64,000 bases of DNA, from NCBI RefSeq assembly GCF_029873635.1, contig NC_080423.1, positions 89,449,191 through 89,513,190 on the forward strand, read 5' to 3'. The notes under the pieces are model-generated. The model had not been told where the DNA came from. It made no database searches and worked only from the letters and a program-made list of their open reading frames with translations. Each line of letters begins with the position of its first letter. Positions within the stretch are counted from its first letter, which is position 1. Source of the DNA: Malania oleifera. Taxonomy: Eukaryota; Streptophyta; Magnoliopsida; Santalales; Ximeniaceae. Shown in pieces: positions 54,437-64,000 of this stretch. A program made the translations under genes and the position numbers.

Positions 54437-55916
54437 TGTTAGCCTTACTAACTACATAATCATATTTAATCTATTTTGATGATATGAACCTGTTTGTAGT
54501 TCCAAGTTTAACCTATCTTTCAGATCAAGTTAGTACAAGTACAAGTGACAAATACATGAAGGTACTGTATCAAATACAAAGATCGGATCGAGTGCAAGTT
54601 CGAGTAGGAAAGATCAAAGTGGACACTCACTTGGAAGAAGTCAAGCATATCCAACAAAGTCATAGTGTAATAGGGAGTGTTTGAGGTAGAAACTATTGTA
54701 ACTCTTGTTGTATTGTTTCATGCAAGATCATTGAACAAAAGTTAAACAAATGCATTTCATATTAGGTTATAAGTATATAGGATATCACTAAACTCTTAGA
54801 ATAAAATTTAATGAGTTTTAAATGAACAAAAACAAAGAGTTTTATAAAAATATCCTATACTTGTCATGTTTTCATAAGGGACAAATTTTAAACAATCCTA
54901 GTGTTGTAAATCCTTGATATACTTGATTCTGGTTGGGTTAAAACCATTTTTATACACCATTCAAATTCCTCTCTCGAATTTCCTGAAATACCCTTTAGTA
55001 TTTAGAGCATATCTTTTGCTAGAGAATTCTAAAAAGAGCGATCTTGGTATCTACGGAAAGTCAAGAAAAAAATCCCACAACTTTTATGTTGAAGATTTTC
55101 ACATATGAGAAGGTTTAGGTAAACAAATAGGGCAAACCATCGATGGTTTGGCCAAATGCATTGACAATTTGCATCGGGACTATACACCCAACGACTATAA
55201 ACGACTAGTTTTCAAAGTAAACAAATAATTTATTAGTCCAACGACCATAAAAAGGCTAATAGCTCATTTCCCCTATAAATACAAGTCAAAAGGCTTGTTT
55301 AAGGAGGGATCTTAATAGTTATATATCATTTGCAAGCACACTTCATTTAGTTCATCATCTTTGTGCTTAACTTCTCTGTTACTCTTTAATCTTAGTGTGA
55401 TCCATTACTTTGAGAGAGTTGTGTGAGGATTTTGATTGTATCAATTATCAGGTCATTCAAGGAGCATTTGTTTTGTAAATAATTTTCATCCTCTTGTTGT
55501 ATTAAGGTTCTTGGTGAACCTAGTTCAAAGGTTCTTGGTGAACCAAAGTGAGAGGGTTTTTGGTGAACCGAATTGTAAGAGTTCTTAGTGAACCTTGCTA
55601 GAAGGCTCTTGGTGAGAAAAAGGGATTAGTTTCGGTGGTGTAAAGGTTTCTCTTCCGGTGAAGGAGTTTGTTTAGTGGATTGTGAAAACCTTGGGTGTGA
55701 CTCAAGGCACAGACGTAGACAAGGGGTCGAACCACATTAAACATCGATGTTAAGTTTTTCCTTCCTTCTCTTTAATTTATATCCTGTGCATGATTTACTT
55801 TGTATTTATTGTGATTAATTATTTGCATCTTATCAAGATTTATATTTTGTAGAAAAAAGCAAAAATACGCAAAAGAATTCATTCACCTCTTTCTAGACTC
55901 GACTCTAAGGCCAACA
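54437..55916 (+). mobile_element. Solo LTR, SIRE-like copia type
   Basis: 1480 bp, TGTTAGCCTTAC...GGCCAACA, flanked by CTATT (54432-54436) and CTATC (55917-55921), 4 of 5 bases equal. It contains a short word array (ACCATCGATGGTTTGG and AAATGCATTGACAATTTGCA, 55135-55190), a TATA box (CCTATAAATAC, 55272-55282) and five or six GGTTCTTGGTGAACC-type words at 55505-55615. The end TTCATTCACC then CTAGACTCGACTCTAAGGCC is typical of this LTR class as I remember it. Confidence 0.7.
55505..55615 (+). repeat. GGTTCTTGGTGAACC word array
   Basis: Five near-palindromic copies, 20-25 bp apart, downstream of the TATA box in the solo LTR (transcribed region), unlike the arrays upstream of TATA boxes elsewhere. 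Confidence 0.8.
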
Positions 55917-55921
55917 CTATC

Positions 55922-56823
55922 TCAAATAATGGTCAACCAATTAATATAAATTTGAATTTTCTATATCCACTTAACATTCATATGATACATACAGAAAAAC
56001 TAACATCCAATGTTATATTTTAATTTATAAAGAATGATTTTAAAATTTCATTTTATCATTTTTTTAACACTATACTTGATAAGTTACTTAAATTTTAAAA
56101 TATTGAACCATATTTGATTTATTTTATGATGTGTTTAGTCATTACATTTTTATAAAAAATTACATTTAACAAACATTTTTGCATTATTATAATTACTAGG
56201 TATTTTTTATGATTTATTACTAATTTTTATTATTTTTATTTTCCATATATTTTTTTTAAAAAATGAAATAATAATAGATCTTTTTTTGTTGATCCAAAGC
56301 AATTGGATCAAATAGACCAATTAATTTAAAAAATCAATTAGGTTTTTGAGTCATTTAATTAATTTTCAAGATATTATATTGACAAATTTATCTAATTTAA
56401 TTTATTAAATAAATGTCATTTTGAAATATCATTTTATTACGGTTAAAATTATTTTTTACATATACTTAACAGTTGACTTTTGTCAATAAAATTAAACTTC
56501 AAGGGATTCTTCACTTTTTCGGTAGTTTTTGAAAATATAACATGTGGAATGTTATTTTTAGAAAACTTAGAGAGTGTTGTTGGATTTTATTCTAACCTTA
56601 TGTTTGGAAAGTCTTAGATTTAAATTTGTATTGAATTTGAATAAGATGTGTTATAAAACTGTATTAAAATTTGTTTAAATCCACTCAAATCTAAATTCAA
56701 AGTTAGAATTCCAAACTCCTAAACATGATGTAAATATTTTTAATTGGTGTTTGTTTTTATATACAACCAAACATCAATTAGAAGTTTTAATGCTTTAAAT
56801 TTAGCACTTAATTATCATCAATA

Positions 56824-56862
<39 letters not shown>

Positions 56863-57520
56863 GCAGCAGCTTTTATCTGCTTACACTTCTACCAGTGAAA
56901 CGACATCATTTTTGTTTTCTCCTCCTCTTTATTTTTGTTATATCTGAGTTTGCTTTTCGTCTTTTTGTGTTTGCTTTTTCTGTTTTTGCCGCTCGACTTG
57001 AAGGTTGAGGCGCTGTTTATTTTGTGACTATGGTATGGACCAACCGTTGAGGAAACTTCTTCATTGAGCCGCCTTGTTTGTTACCCGTGAAAGTTCAAAT
57101 TTTCATGATGAGGAAAATTTTCTTCTGTTAACTGCTTTTTTAGTAATGCATTTGGGTTCTTAATTTGAATAAAAAAATTGGCATATCTTAATTCTTCTTT
57201 GGGTCTCATCTCATAAATTCATTACTTTATATAACTACAATTTTGATTTTAATCGATTACAATTAAATTGATTGGATTTTAAAAATGTGATTGGGTTACT
57301 TTAGAACATTTAAATAATCATTCAGTATATTTGACATGTCACTTGAAACATTTTAAAATTACTCTAATATATGTTAATAATTTTGATATATATATTACAT
57401 GCATTTATATAATAATATTGTATTGTTGGCGCGCACCTAAAAATTTATTGCTTAATAGGTAGGCAATACTATTGTAGTCGGGAAATTTTCAAATTTTATA
57501 GAATTCTATGAACGCCGTAT
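55922..57520. other. AT-rich sequence with an (AT)n run
   Basis: The (AT)n run is at 56828-56860. No gene or recognised element. Confidence 0.5.
56828..56860. repeat. (AT)n microsatellite
   Basis: About 16 AT units. Confidence 0.95.
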
Positions 57521-58158
57521 TGTTAAAACCGGAGGAGTCCAAGGGTATACTTGATACACAAGGGTGAGCACCAACTTGACCTAAAAACTTAAGCCCATTG
57601 GGTGTTAGGCTATACCATGTATATAAGCACCTATAAAATACTCACTTTTTCTAATGTGGGACAAATTTCACTGTAATTCTCAACAATCTCTCACTCACTT
57701 ATAAGTTCAAACTGCTCCCCCTTGAACGGAAGTTCCATCACATGTGAATTCCAATTGCTCCCCCTTGAACGAAAGTCATCTCCCTTACGGGACAAATTCT
57801 TCAACAGTTTGCTCAAGTGGGTCATCTTACGTGTCTCGGATTGTATTCCAAATGGCGCCTCCAAACCAATCGTACCTCTCATGTCTTGATCCAATTTGGA
57901 TCCATCTTGGCAGCTTAAATGATCATTCTTAGCTTTGATCACACACTCTCACACTCAATGTTATGAACCGTCGGCTTTGATACCACTTGTTAAAATCGGA
58001 GGAGTTCATAAGTGTATTTGATACATATGGGTGAACACCAACTTGACCCCAAAGCTTAAGCCGATTGGGTCTTGAGCTACACGTCCATATATATAAGCAC
58101 CAATCAACTACTCACTTTATCCATTGTGGGACAAACTTGACAAGTAGAATTTTCAACA
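57521..58158 (-). mobile_element. Complete TRIM element
   Basis: LTR 57521-57685 (TGTTAAAACCGG...TTCTCAACA), internal 57686-57987, LTR 57988-58158. A GGCTTTGATACCACTT sequence before the second LTR is the complement of the primer-binding site, so it is on the minus strand. Total 638 bp, same family as 22130-23242. No target-site duplication is visible (CGTAT against CAAAT). Confidence 0.8.
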
Positions 58159-59137
58159 CAAATTTTATAGCTATTATTTCAATATGGAAATATATTTTTT
58201 TATTTTTAAAATTTTAACTTTTAGAGATTTATACTCTATGTTACAATGTCTTTAATTGATTCTTAACATTTGGTGATTTGGCTTATTAATTAACTATTTA
58301 ATTTTAATTTATAGCTTTTTTAAATTGTGAATGGTCAATTTAATTTTGATATGTATCGTAGTAAAACCGACACAAATCTAATCATCCTTATCCCTCCAAT
58401 AAACATGTACATTTGGATCCTTTCTATTTTGTTTTATTTTGGTAATGCATTTAAACTATGTGATTGTCTTGTCAACAAAAATATACATAGATGAGAAAAT
58501 ATTCAATACCAATGTACCACGACAACTGTCTCATATAAAATATATATAGTATTTTGGATCTCATGCCTACTATAATTATTTGATTCTTAATATGGTATGA
58601 GTTTGACGTTTTTGAAATGTTAGGGTCCATTATTCTCTATTTTCTAGTTTTCAGGAAAATATAAAAATTATATTTTATTTGTTGGCTTTCCAAGTTTCAT
58701 ATTATAAGGTAGAAAACAAAACTTATTTTTAATTTTTTATTTATAGATTTAAAAATAATTATAAAAAGACAATTAGTTTTTTATTTTTTAAAAAATTATG
58801 TAAGGTGGCATTTGGGATCATGAATGAGATTTGGATTTGAATTTATGCAACTCTGTAATAAACTCAATAAATACATACACCGGAAAAAAAAAAAAATTAA
58901 GATGAGAATTCCATAGTCCCATATGTAAAGGAAGAAGTAAAAATCTTTAAAAAATAATTAAAAAATGACTTTTAATTTTTTTAATACAAATTAATAAAAT
59001 TATAAAATAAGATAACATTTGTATGATTATTTTAAAAAATTAGGATGAAAAATAAAACTATTTCTATAAGCAAATAATGTCAAAACTTTATATTATTTTT
59101 CACTTATTTTATACAAATGTATCTCCACTTTTATACG
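58159..59137. other. AT-rich sequence
   Basis: No frame or repeat recognised. Confidence 0.5.
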
Positions 59138-59716
59138 TGCTGAAAATAATAAGAAAAATAATCAATCACACCAAACTACAAGAACACAAGCAATTTTTTA
59201 CGTGGAAAACTTTCCCAATATGAGGAAGAAAAAACCACGGAACCTAATCTAGTTGAAACCTCCACTATCAACCAAATAATGGGTATACCAAGTCTTCTCT
59301 AATCGCAATTAGAGGTTGCAAATATATCTTATCATGATACTAACAATCTTGACAAATACAAAGAGAATTGGAGAAAATATACCAAAATCGCGATTACTGT
59401 TCATGAGAAAAAATACTAACTCTCGAGCTCAAAAACTGATTTCCACCGTTCATATTGTAGCTCCTTAAGTCTTGAACCTCTCCTTCAAATTTCAGTTCGA
59501 TCAGACCACAGACAAAGCAGTATCGGAGTCTTGATGAAATATGGACAACATGAGAAAAATCACGTTTTTCTCTCCTTCTTTTGAGAAGTGACGGCTCCTC
59601 CCTTCTCCCCTCTCTTTTTATAACTTCCTTTAGGTTATCACACTAAAGGGTTAGGCTTTGGGCTTTTAAGAAAGCTCACTTGGGCTTTCCTCCACCAGGA
59701 AGGAAATAACCCAACA
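59138..59716 (-). repeat. 3' LTR of the Tork-like copia element
   Basis: On the minus strand it starts TGTTGGGTTATTTCCTTCC at 59716, with a TTATAAAAAGAGAG TATA-like box (59611-59624). The far end is uncertain (about 59138). The polypurine tract CGGAAATGGAGAGATT (59717-59732) lies directly before it. Confidence 0.65.
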
Positions 59717-59733
59717 AATCTCTCCATTTCCGA

Positions 59734-60300
59734 CTATGTGGAGGGAATCGCCATCCCGGCGATCGAACAACAAACTTCAAGCTTCCTTGGTAGCGTCTTT
59801 GTCAACATATCAAAACCATTATCATCAGTGTGAACCTTCTCAAGTTTTAGCAACTTATTGTTCAATGACTTTCTGATCCAATGGTATTGTACATCAATGT
59901 GTTTCGATCTTACATGGAAACTGCAATTCTTAACAAGATGAATAGCACTTTGGCTATCACAAAACAATACATACCTCTGCTGCTTGAAATCAAGTTCTCT
60001 CAAGAACTTCTTTGCGCATAGCAACTCTTTAGTCCCTTCCGTTGTTGCAATGAACTCTATCTCTGTTGTAGAAAGAGCAATACACTTCTAAAGTCTCGAT
60101 TGCCAAGCTATAGCCCCACCTACAAAAGTTATCAAATAGCCTGAAATAAACTTATGAGTATCCACATCCCCAACCATATATGCATCTATGTAGCCAACTA
60201 ACAATGATTGTCCGTTTCTCGAACCAAGTCTCAAACTAGAAGTGCCTTAAAGATACCTCATGATTCACTTCACTGCATTCCAGTGCTCTCTTTTCGGATT
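59734..60300 (-). pseudogene. RNase H of the Tork-like copia element
   Basis: Reads LCAKKFLRELDFKQQRYVLF CDSQSAIHLVKNCSFHVRSK HIDVQYHWIRKSL, then a C-terminal FDMLTKTLPRKL. The catalytic CDSQSA and the HIDxxxHxIR motifs are intact. The piece nearer the RT (60030-60300) is in other frames (ATTEGTKELLCAKKF). Confidence 0.8.
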
Positions 60301-60309
60301 TGAAAAGAA

Positions 60310-61080
60310 TTAGCTAACTATACCAATTGCATAGGTTATATCTGGTCTTGTGCAAACCATTGCATACATCAAACTTCCTACTGCTGAGGCATAAGGAACT
60401 CTTTCGATGTCTTCCTTTTCCTTATATGTAGAAGGACATTCCTTTGTACTTAGTCTGAAGTGGGTAGCAAGAGGAGAGCTAACCACTTTAGCTTTGTCCA
60501 TATTGAACCTCTCAAGCACTTTCTCAATGTACTCATCCTGTGACAAATATAAGTTCTTGGCACTCCTGTCACGACTGATTCCTATGCCAAGAATTTTCTT
60601 TGCTGGCCCCAAATCCTTCATAGCAAATGACTTACTCAATTGCTTCTTTAACTGGTCAATCCTTGAAGCATTCCTGCCAACAATCAGCATGTCATCCACA
60701 TAAAGCAATAAGAAAATAAAATCATCATCCGAGAATTTATAAACAATTACACAGTGATCTGAAGTTGTCTTCTTGTAGCCTTGCTCCCCCATAACAAACT
60801 CAAACTCCTTATACCACTGTCTCAGTGCTTGTTTCAAACCATATAGGCTTTTCTTCAGCTTGCACACATAATCCTCTTTTCCTTTCACTCTGAAACCCTC
60901 TGACTGGTTCATATAAATCTCTTCCTCCAAATCACCTTGAAGGAAGGCTGTTTTCACATCCATCTGCTTAACTTCCAAGTCAAGACTAACTGCTAAGCCA
61001 AGTATTGTACAGATCGATGACATCTTTACAGTTGGAGTGAAGATCTCATCAAAGTCAATACCTTTTCTTTAACCGAACCC
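60310..61080 (-). pseudogene. Reverse transcriptase of the Tork-like copia element
   Basis: A 237-codon frame (61023-60310) holds MDVKTAFLQGDLEEEIYMNQ, LKKSLYGLKQALRQWYKEF, LLLYVDDMLIVG (active-site Asp pair present), MKDLGPAKKILGIGISRDR, and RPDITYAIGIVS. Only the fingers N-terminal to MSSI (about 61024-61080) are out of frame. This is the best-preserved retroelement domain in the window. P in KQAPRQW is L here (KQALRQW). Confidence 0.9.
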
Positions 61081-61478
61081 TTTTACAAGACAATGTAGAT
61101 TTGTACCGTGGCCGTGAAGAGAACTCATTTGGCTTCTTCTTGTAAATCCACTTATTTTCCAAAGCTCTTTTTCCTTTAGGTAGCTCACTAACTCAAAGGT
61201 GTGGTTATCATGTAATGACTACATCTCATCTTGCATGGCCTCAACCCACTCTGTCTTGTGTTCATCTTCCATGACTTCTGCAAAACACTGGGGCTCTCCC
61301 CCGTCAGTCAATAGCACATGCTGTTATGATGAATACCGATTGGAAGGATGTCGGTCTTTGGCTGACCTCCTGGATGGAATCTCTGGTGGAATCTCTGACA
61401 CTGTCAACTGCTCACCAGTCTCAACATTCCCTGAACCTGTAAGGGAAAATCCACATCACCTCTACCGAATTGGTCATC

Positions 61479-62552
61479 CTAAACATCATTCTCAACCTGA
61501 GATGGAAAATTCTTCAAAGGAACTAAATCCACATTAGTCAAATTGTCACCCTGCTGAGACATAAATTTCTCTGCCTTCTCAATATCCTGAATCGTCTGAT
61601 CCTCTACAAAAATGACATCTCTACTTCTCACAAATTTCTTCTCAACTGGATTATAAAGCTTGTATCCAAACTCATCTTGACCGTAGCCAAGGAATATACA
61701 CTGTTGCATTTTCTCATCAAGTTTGGACCTTTCATTTTTTGGAATATGCACAAATGCTTTGCACCCAAAAACACACAGGTGGTTATAGGAAACATCCTTA
61801 CTTGCCTAAACTCGGTCTGGCACATCAAGTTGTAGAGGAACACAGGGTGTAAGATTTAACACATGAACAACAGTGCTCAGAGCCTCCCCCTAAAATGATT
61901 TTGGAAACCAGGCTTGTGAAAGCAAACATTTCACTCTCTCAACCAGTGTTCTGTTCGTATTTTCTGCTATGCCATTCAATTGAGGAGTTTTCGGAGGAGT
62001 CTTTTGATGTCGAATACCCTACTGTCTGCCATACTCATCAAATGGACCAGAATACTCTCCACCGTTATCAGCCTGGATGCACCTCGGTTTCTTCCCAGTC
62101 TATCTCTTAACTAAGGCTTGAAATTGCTTGAACTTAGCCAACACTTGGTCTTTTGACTTCAAGGTAGATACCCACAACTTCCGTGAATGATCATCTATGA
62201 AGGTCACAAAGTATCTGGAGCCACCAAGTGTTCTCGTCTTCATAGGACCACACATATTTGAATATACTAAATCTAGTATCTCTGACTTTCTCAAATAAGG
62301 GGAATTCTTGAAGGAAACTCTGCTCAACTTCCCTAACAAACAATGAGTACACCTATTCAGAAGTGTACTTTTTAGTCCACATGGTAGACTTTTCTTCCCT
62401 AGTAGAGCCAATCCTTTCTCACTCATGTGAGTCAGTCTCTTATGCCACAACTCTGTTGTACCATTATCCTCCATCGCATTAACTATATTGTTAGAGATCT
62501 TTGCTTGGAGAACGTACAATGCCGAGTGCTTCATGCCTTGAGCCACAACCAT
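61479..62552 (-). pseudogene. Integrase of the Tork-like copia element
   Basis: Order: LWHKRLTHMSEKGLALL...CTHCLLGK (zinc-binding HHCC), LDLVYSNMCGPM, FVTFIDDHSRKLWVS, a stop at about 62102, then DNGGEYSGPFDEYG (Glu present), and the C-terminal part LGYGQDEFGYKLYNPVEKKF at 61751-61479. The first catalytic Asp (usually LVHSDVCGPM) is Asn. The HHCC and the two other acidic residues remain. Stops and frameshifts split it into at least three frames. Confidence 0.85.
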
Positions 62553-62798
62553 AACACCCCTGGTGAGCTTCCACTAGCCATCATTGAAAGTGCTGCAGTA
62601 CCCTTCATCATCAAGTTTACTTGCAGAAATCAAATTCAAACAAATGTTAGGAATATGCTTCACATCTCTAAGAACTAAACTCGTTCCATTATTTGTCTTC
62701 AGATACACATCCCCAATTCCAATGACTTTAACCAAACCATCATTTCCTATCTTTACTGTTCCAAAGTCACCAAATCTATAGGATGTAAAGAGATCCTT

Positions 62799-63720
62799 CT
62801 AAGATGTAGCATGAATGGAGGTACCATTGTCAATCACCCAGCTGGTCTCATGGTATGCAACATTTATCATCTCATCATCATAAACAATGAGGAATTCTGT
62901 AGGAGTGGTGGTAGCAACTCTATCATCACCATATTTGTCATCTCCATTCTTCGTTTCCTTCCCTTTTTCATTCTTGTTTTCTTTCTTCAATTGCCTGCAA
63001 TATTTCTTGATGTGTCCCTTTTTCTCGCAATGATGACACTCAACATTTGCAAACTTGTTGGACTTGCTTCTGTTGTTATCTCTGTTCTTTGAATCTCTGC
63101 TCTTACTTCTCGCCCTCTTTTCTATAGCCAAGATCTCTAACTGTGAATAGGATCCTTGTGTTTTTCTTCTCATCTCTTCATTTAGCAAACAACTCTTGGC
63201 CATATCCATTGAGATTACACCTTATGGAGTGGAGTTAGACAATGAAGTTATGAGCGTCTCCCATGAGTCCAGTAATGAACCAAGCAACCATAACCCTTGT
63301 ATCTCATCATGAAACTTAATACCCATTCTAGCCAACTAATTAATAATTCCTTGGAATGTATTCAGGTGATCAGATAAAGGAGTCCCGTCTTGGTACCTGA
63401 AAGCCATCATTTGTTTAATCAGAAACAACTTATTATTTCCAGTCTTTCTAGCATATAACTATTCAAGTTTACTCCATAGAGAACGTGCATTTGTCTCTCC
63501 ACTTATATGGTTCAAAACATTATCTTCTACCCATTGCTTAATATACCCACACACCTGTCGATGTAACAAAGTCCATTCCACATCAGACTTTTTTTTTTTT
63601 TTTTTTTAATAAATTTCCAGTACTAAACACCATTAGATAATAATGTTTCATATAAAGAAGATTCTCCATTTTTCCTTTCCATATGTAATAATTTGAACCA
63701 TTGAGATTAATCATTCCACT
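62799..63720 (-). pseudogene. Gag and protease start of the Tork-like copia element
   Basis: Upstream part (about 63700-63215): LWSKLEQL, LFLIKQMMAFRYQDGTPLSD HLNTFQGIINQL and LGSLLDSWETLITSL, with stops. Then the frame MDMAKSCLLNEEMRRKTQGS, the zinc knuckle CHHCEKKGHIKKYC (C-x2-C-x4-H-x4-C, intact) and the protease start SWVIDNGTSIHATS, where the usual DSGAS is DNGTS. A T-run of about 20 bases at 63589-63608 disrupts gag near its start. Confidence 0.85.
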
Positions 63721-63770
63721 AGTATTTGATTCCATAACTCAAACTGCCAACTTGACAATCTATCAACCTG

Positions 63771-63783
63771 GCTCTGATATCAC
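63771..63783 (-). other. Primer-binding site (mutated)
   Basis: Minus strand GTGATATCAGAGC, one or two bases off TGGTATCAGAGC, lying between the copia gag side and a TRIM-type LTR. Confidence 0.7.
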
Positions 63784-63785
63784 TT

Positions 63786-63949
63786 TGTTGGGACCGGACG
63801 AGCCCATGGGTGGGCTGGATATACATGGATGAACACCAACTTGATCCAAAAGCTTAAAATGGGTCTTGGGCCCAACCATGCATATAAGCACCCATCATCC
63901 ACTCAATTTTTTTTAATGTGGGACAAACTCTCAAGTGGAATTCTCAACA
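63786..63949 (-). mobile_element. TRIM-family LTR at the 5' side of the copia element
   Basis: 164 bp, TGTTGGGACCGGACG...TTCTCAACA, with the TRIM family words (GAACACCAACTTGA, GCATATAAGCACCC, AATGTGGGACAAAC). No second LTR or TRIM internal region is attached. It is unrelated to the copia's own 3' LTR except for the first bases TGTTGGG. Confidence 0.8.
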
Positions 63950-64000
63950 ATTTTCTTTTAGATATTACATTAAAATATGTATGCAATAATAGATAGGTTT
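63950..64000. other. Window end, nothing recognised
   Basis: Fifty AT-rich bases. Confidence 0.5.

Larger units (their letters stand above)
59138..63785 (-). mobile_element. Ty1/copia element (Tork/Tnt1-like), missing its own 5' LTR
   Basis: Minus strand. From right to left it carries gag, protease, integrase, RT and RNase H in the copia order, then a polypurine tract and a 3' LTR (about 59138-59716) that starts TGTTGGGTTATTTCC on the minus strand. All domains contain stops or frameshifts but the text is close to consensus, so it is younger-looking than the other elements. At the 5' side, after the primer-binding site (63771-63783), an LTR of the TRIM family (63786-63949) takes the place where the element's own LTR should be. 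Confidence 0.8.

Noticed and set aside
57516..58163. Target-site duplication of the TRIM element
   Set aside because: Flanking 5-mers CGTAT and CAAAT do not match.

Overview
This window is nuclear DNA from a flowering plant, probably a dicot. It has AT-rich intergenic DNA, GT/AG introns, several families of LTR retrotransposons primed by initiator-Met tRNA, a tRNA-type SINE, a miniature retrotransposon family (TRIM) and a CACTA-type DNA transposon. I see one gene that looks intact: a five-coding-exon gene for a secreted protein with two saposin-B domains (25448-30917, + strand). Almost everything else I can name is mobile-element DNA, much of it nested.

Layout. 1-305: remnant of a LINE zinc-binding (zf-RVT) tail. 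306-5959: two solo LTRs of one family in opposite orientation, 91 bp apart, each with target-site duplications (TSDs); the right one holds a 1.5-kb tandem duplication. About 6540-19331: CACTA-type DNA transposon remnant that captured a piece of an ARGONAUTE4/6-like gene, now in three tandem copies. It is interrupted by a nearly 8.7-kb Ty3/gypsy chromovirus (9462-18160, - strand, TSD ATTAT). 19334-20695: truncated gypsy-family LTR abutting a Ty1/copia gag (20699-21480). 21834-23266: SINE (11-bp TSD) split by a tandem TRIM array. 24400-31100: the saposin-domain gene. 32871-39230: 5' part of an Ogre/Tat-like gypsy element carrying a nested solo LTR (33842-36296, TSD TTCTC). 39579-41070: two tandem copia RNase H tails of SIRE type. 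41337-43608: a TRIM solo LTR and a gypsy solo LTR (TSD TATAA). 45466-53100: a copia element split by a gag-only gypsy element with 2.2-kb LTRs (46188-52195). 54437-55916: another solo LTR. 57521-58158: a complete TRIM. 59138-63785: a copia element (- strand), mutated but with recognisable gag, protease, integrase, RT and RNase H; its gag-side end joins a TRIM-type LTR (63786-63949).

The strongest cross-cutting pattern is in the LTRs. In at least five families, a few hundred bases of short degenerate palindromic, often GC-rich words lie directly upstream of the TATA box. The word differs between families, and even between two solo LTRs of the same family (a TCGACCGA type against a GCCCGAA type) whose flanks are clearly homologous. 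This looks like a fast-changing promoter module and is my main candidate for something under-described.

All identifications come from reading the sequence and remembering family motifs. No database search or alignment was run, and boundaries are by eye.
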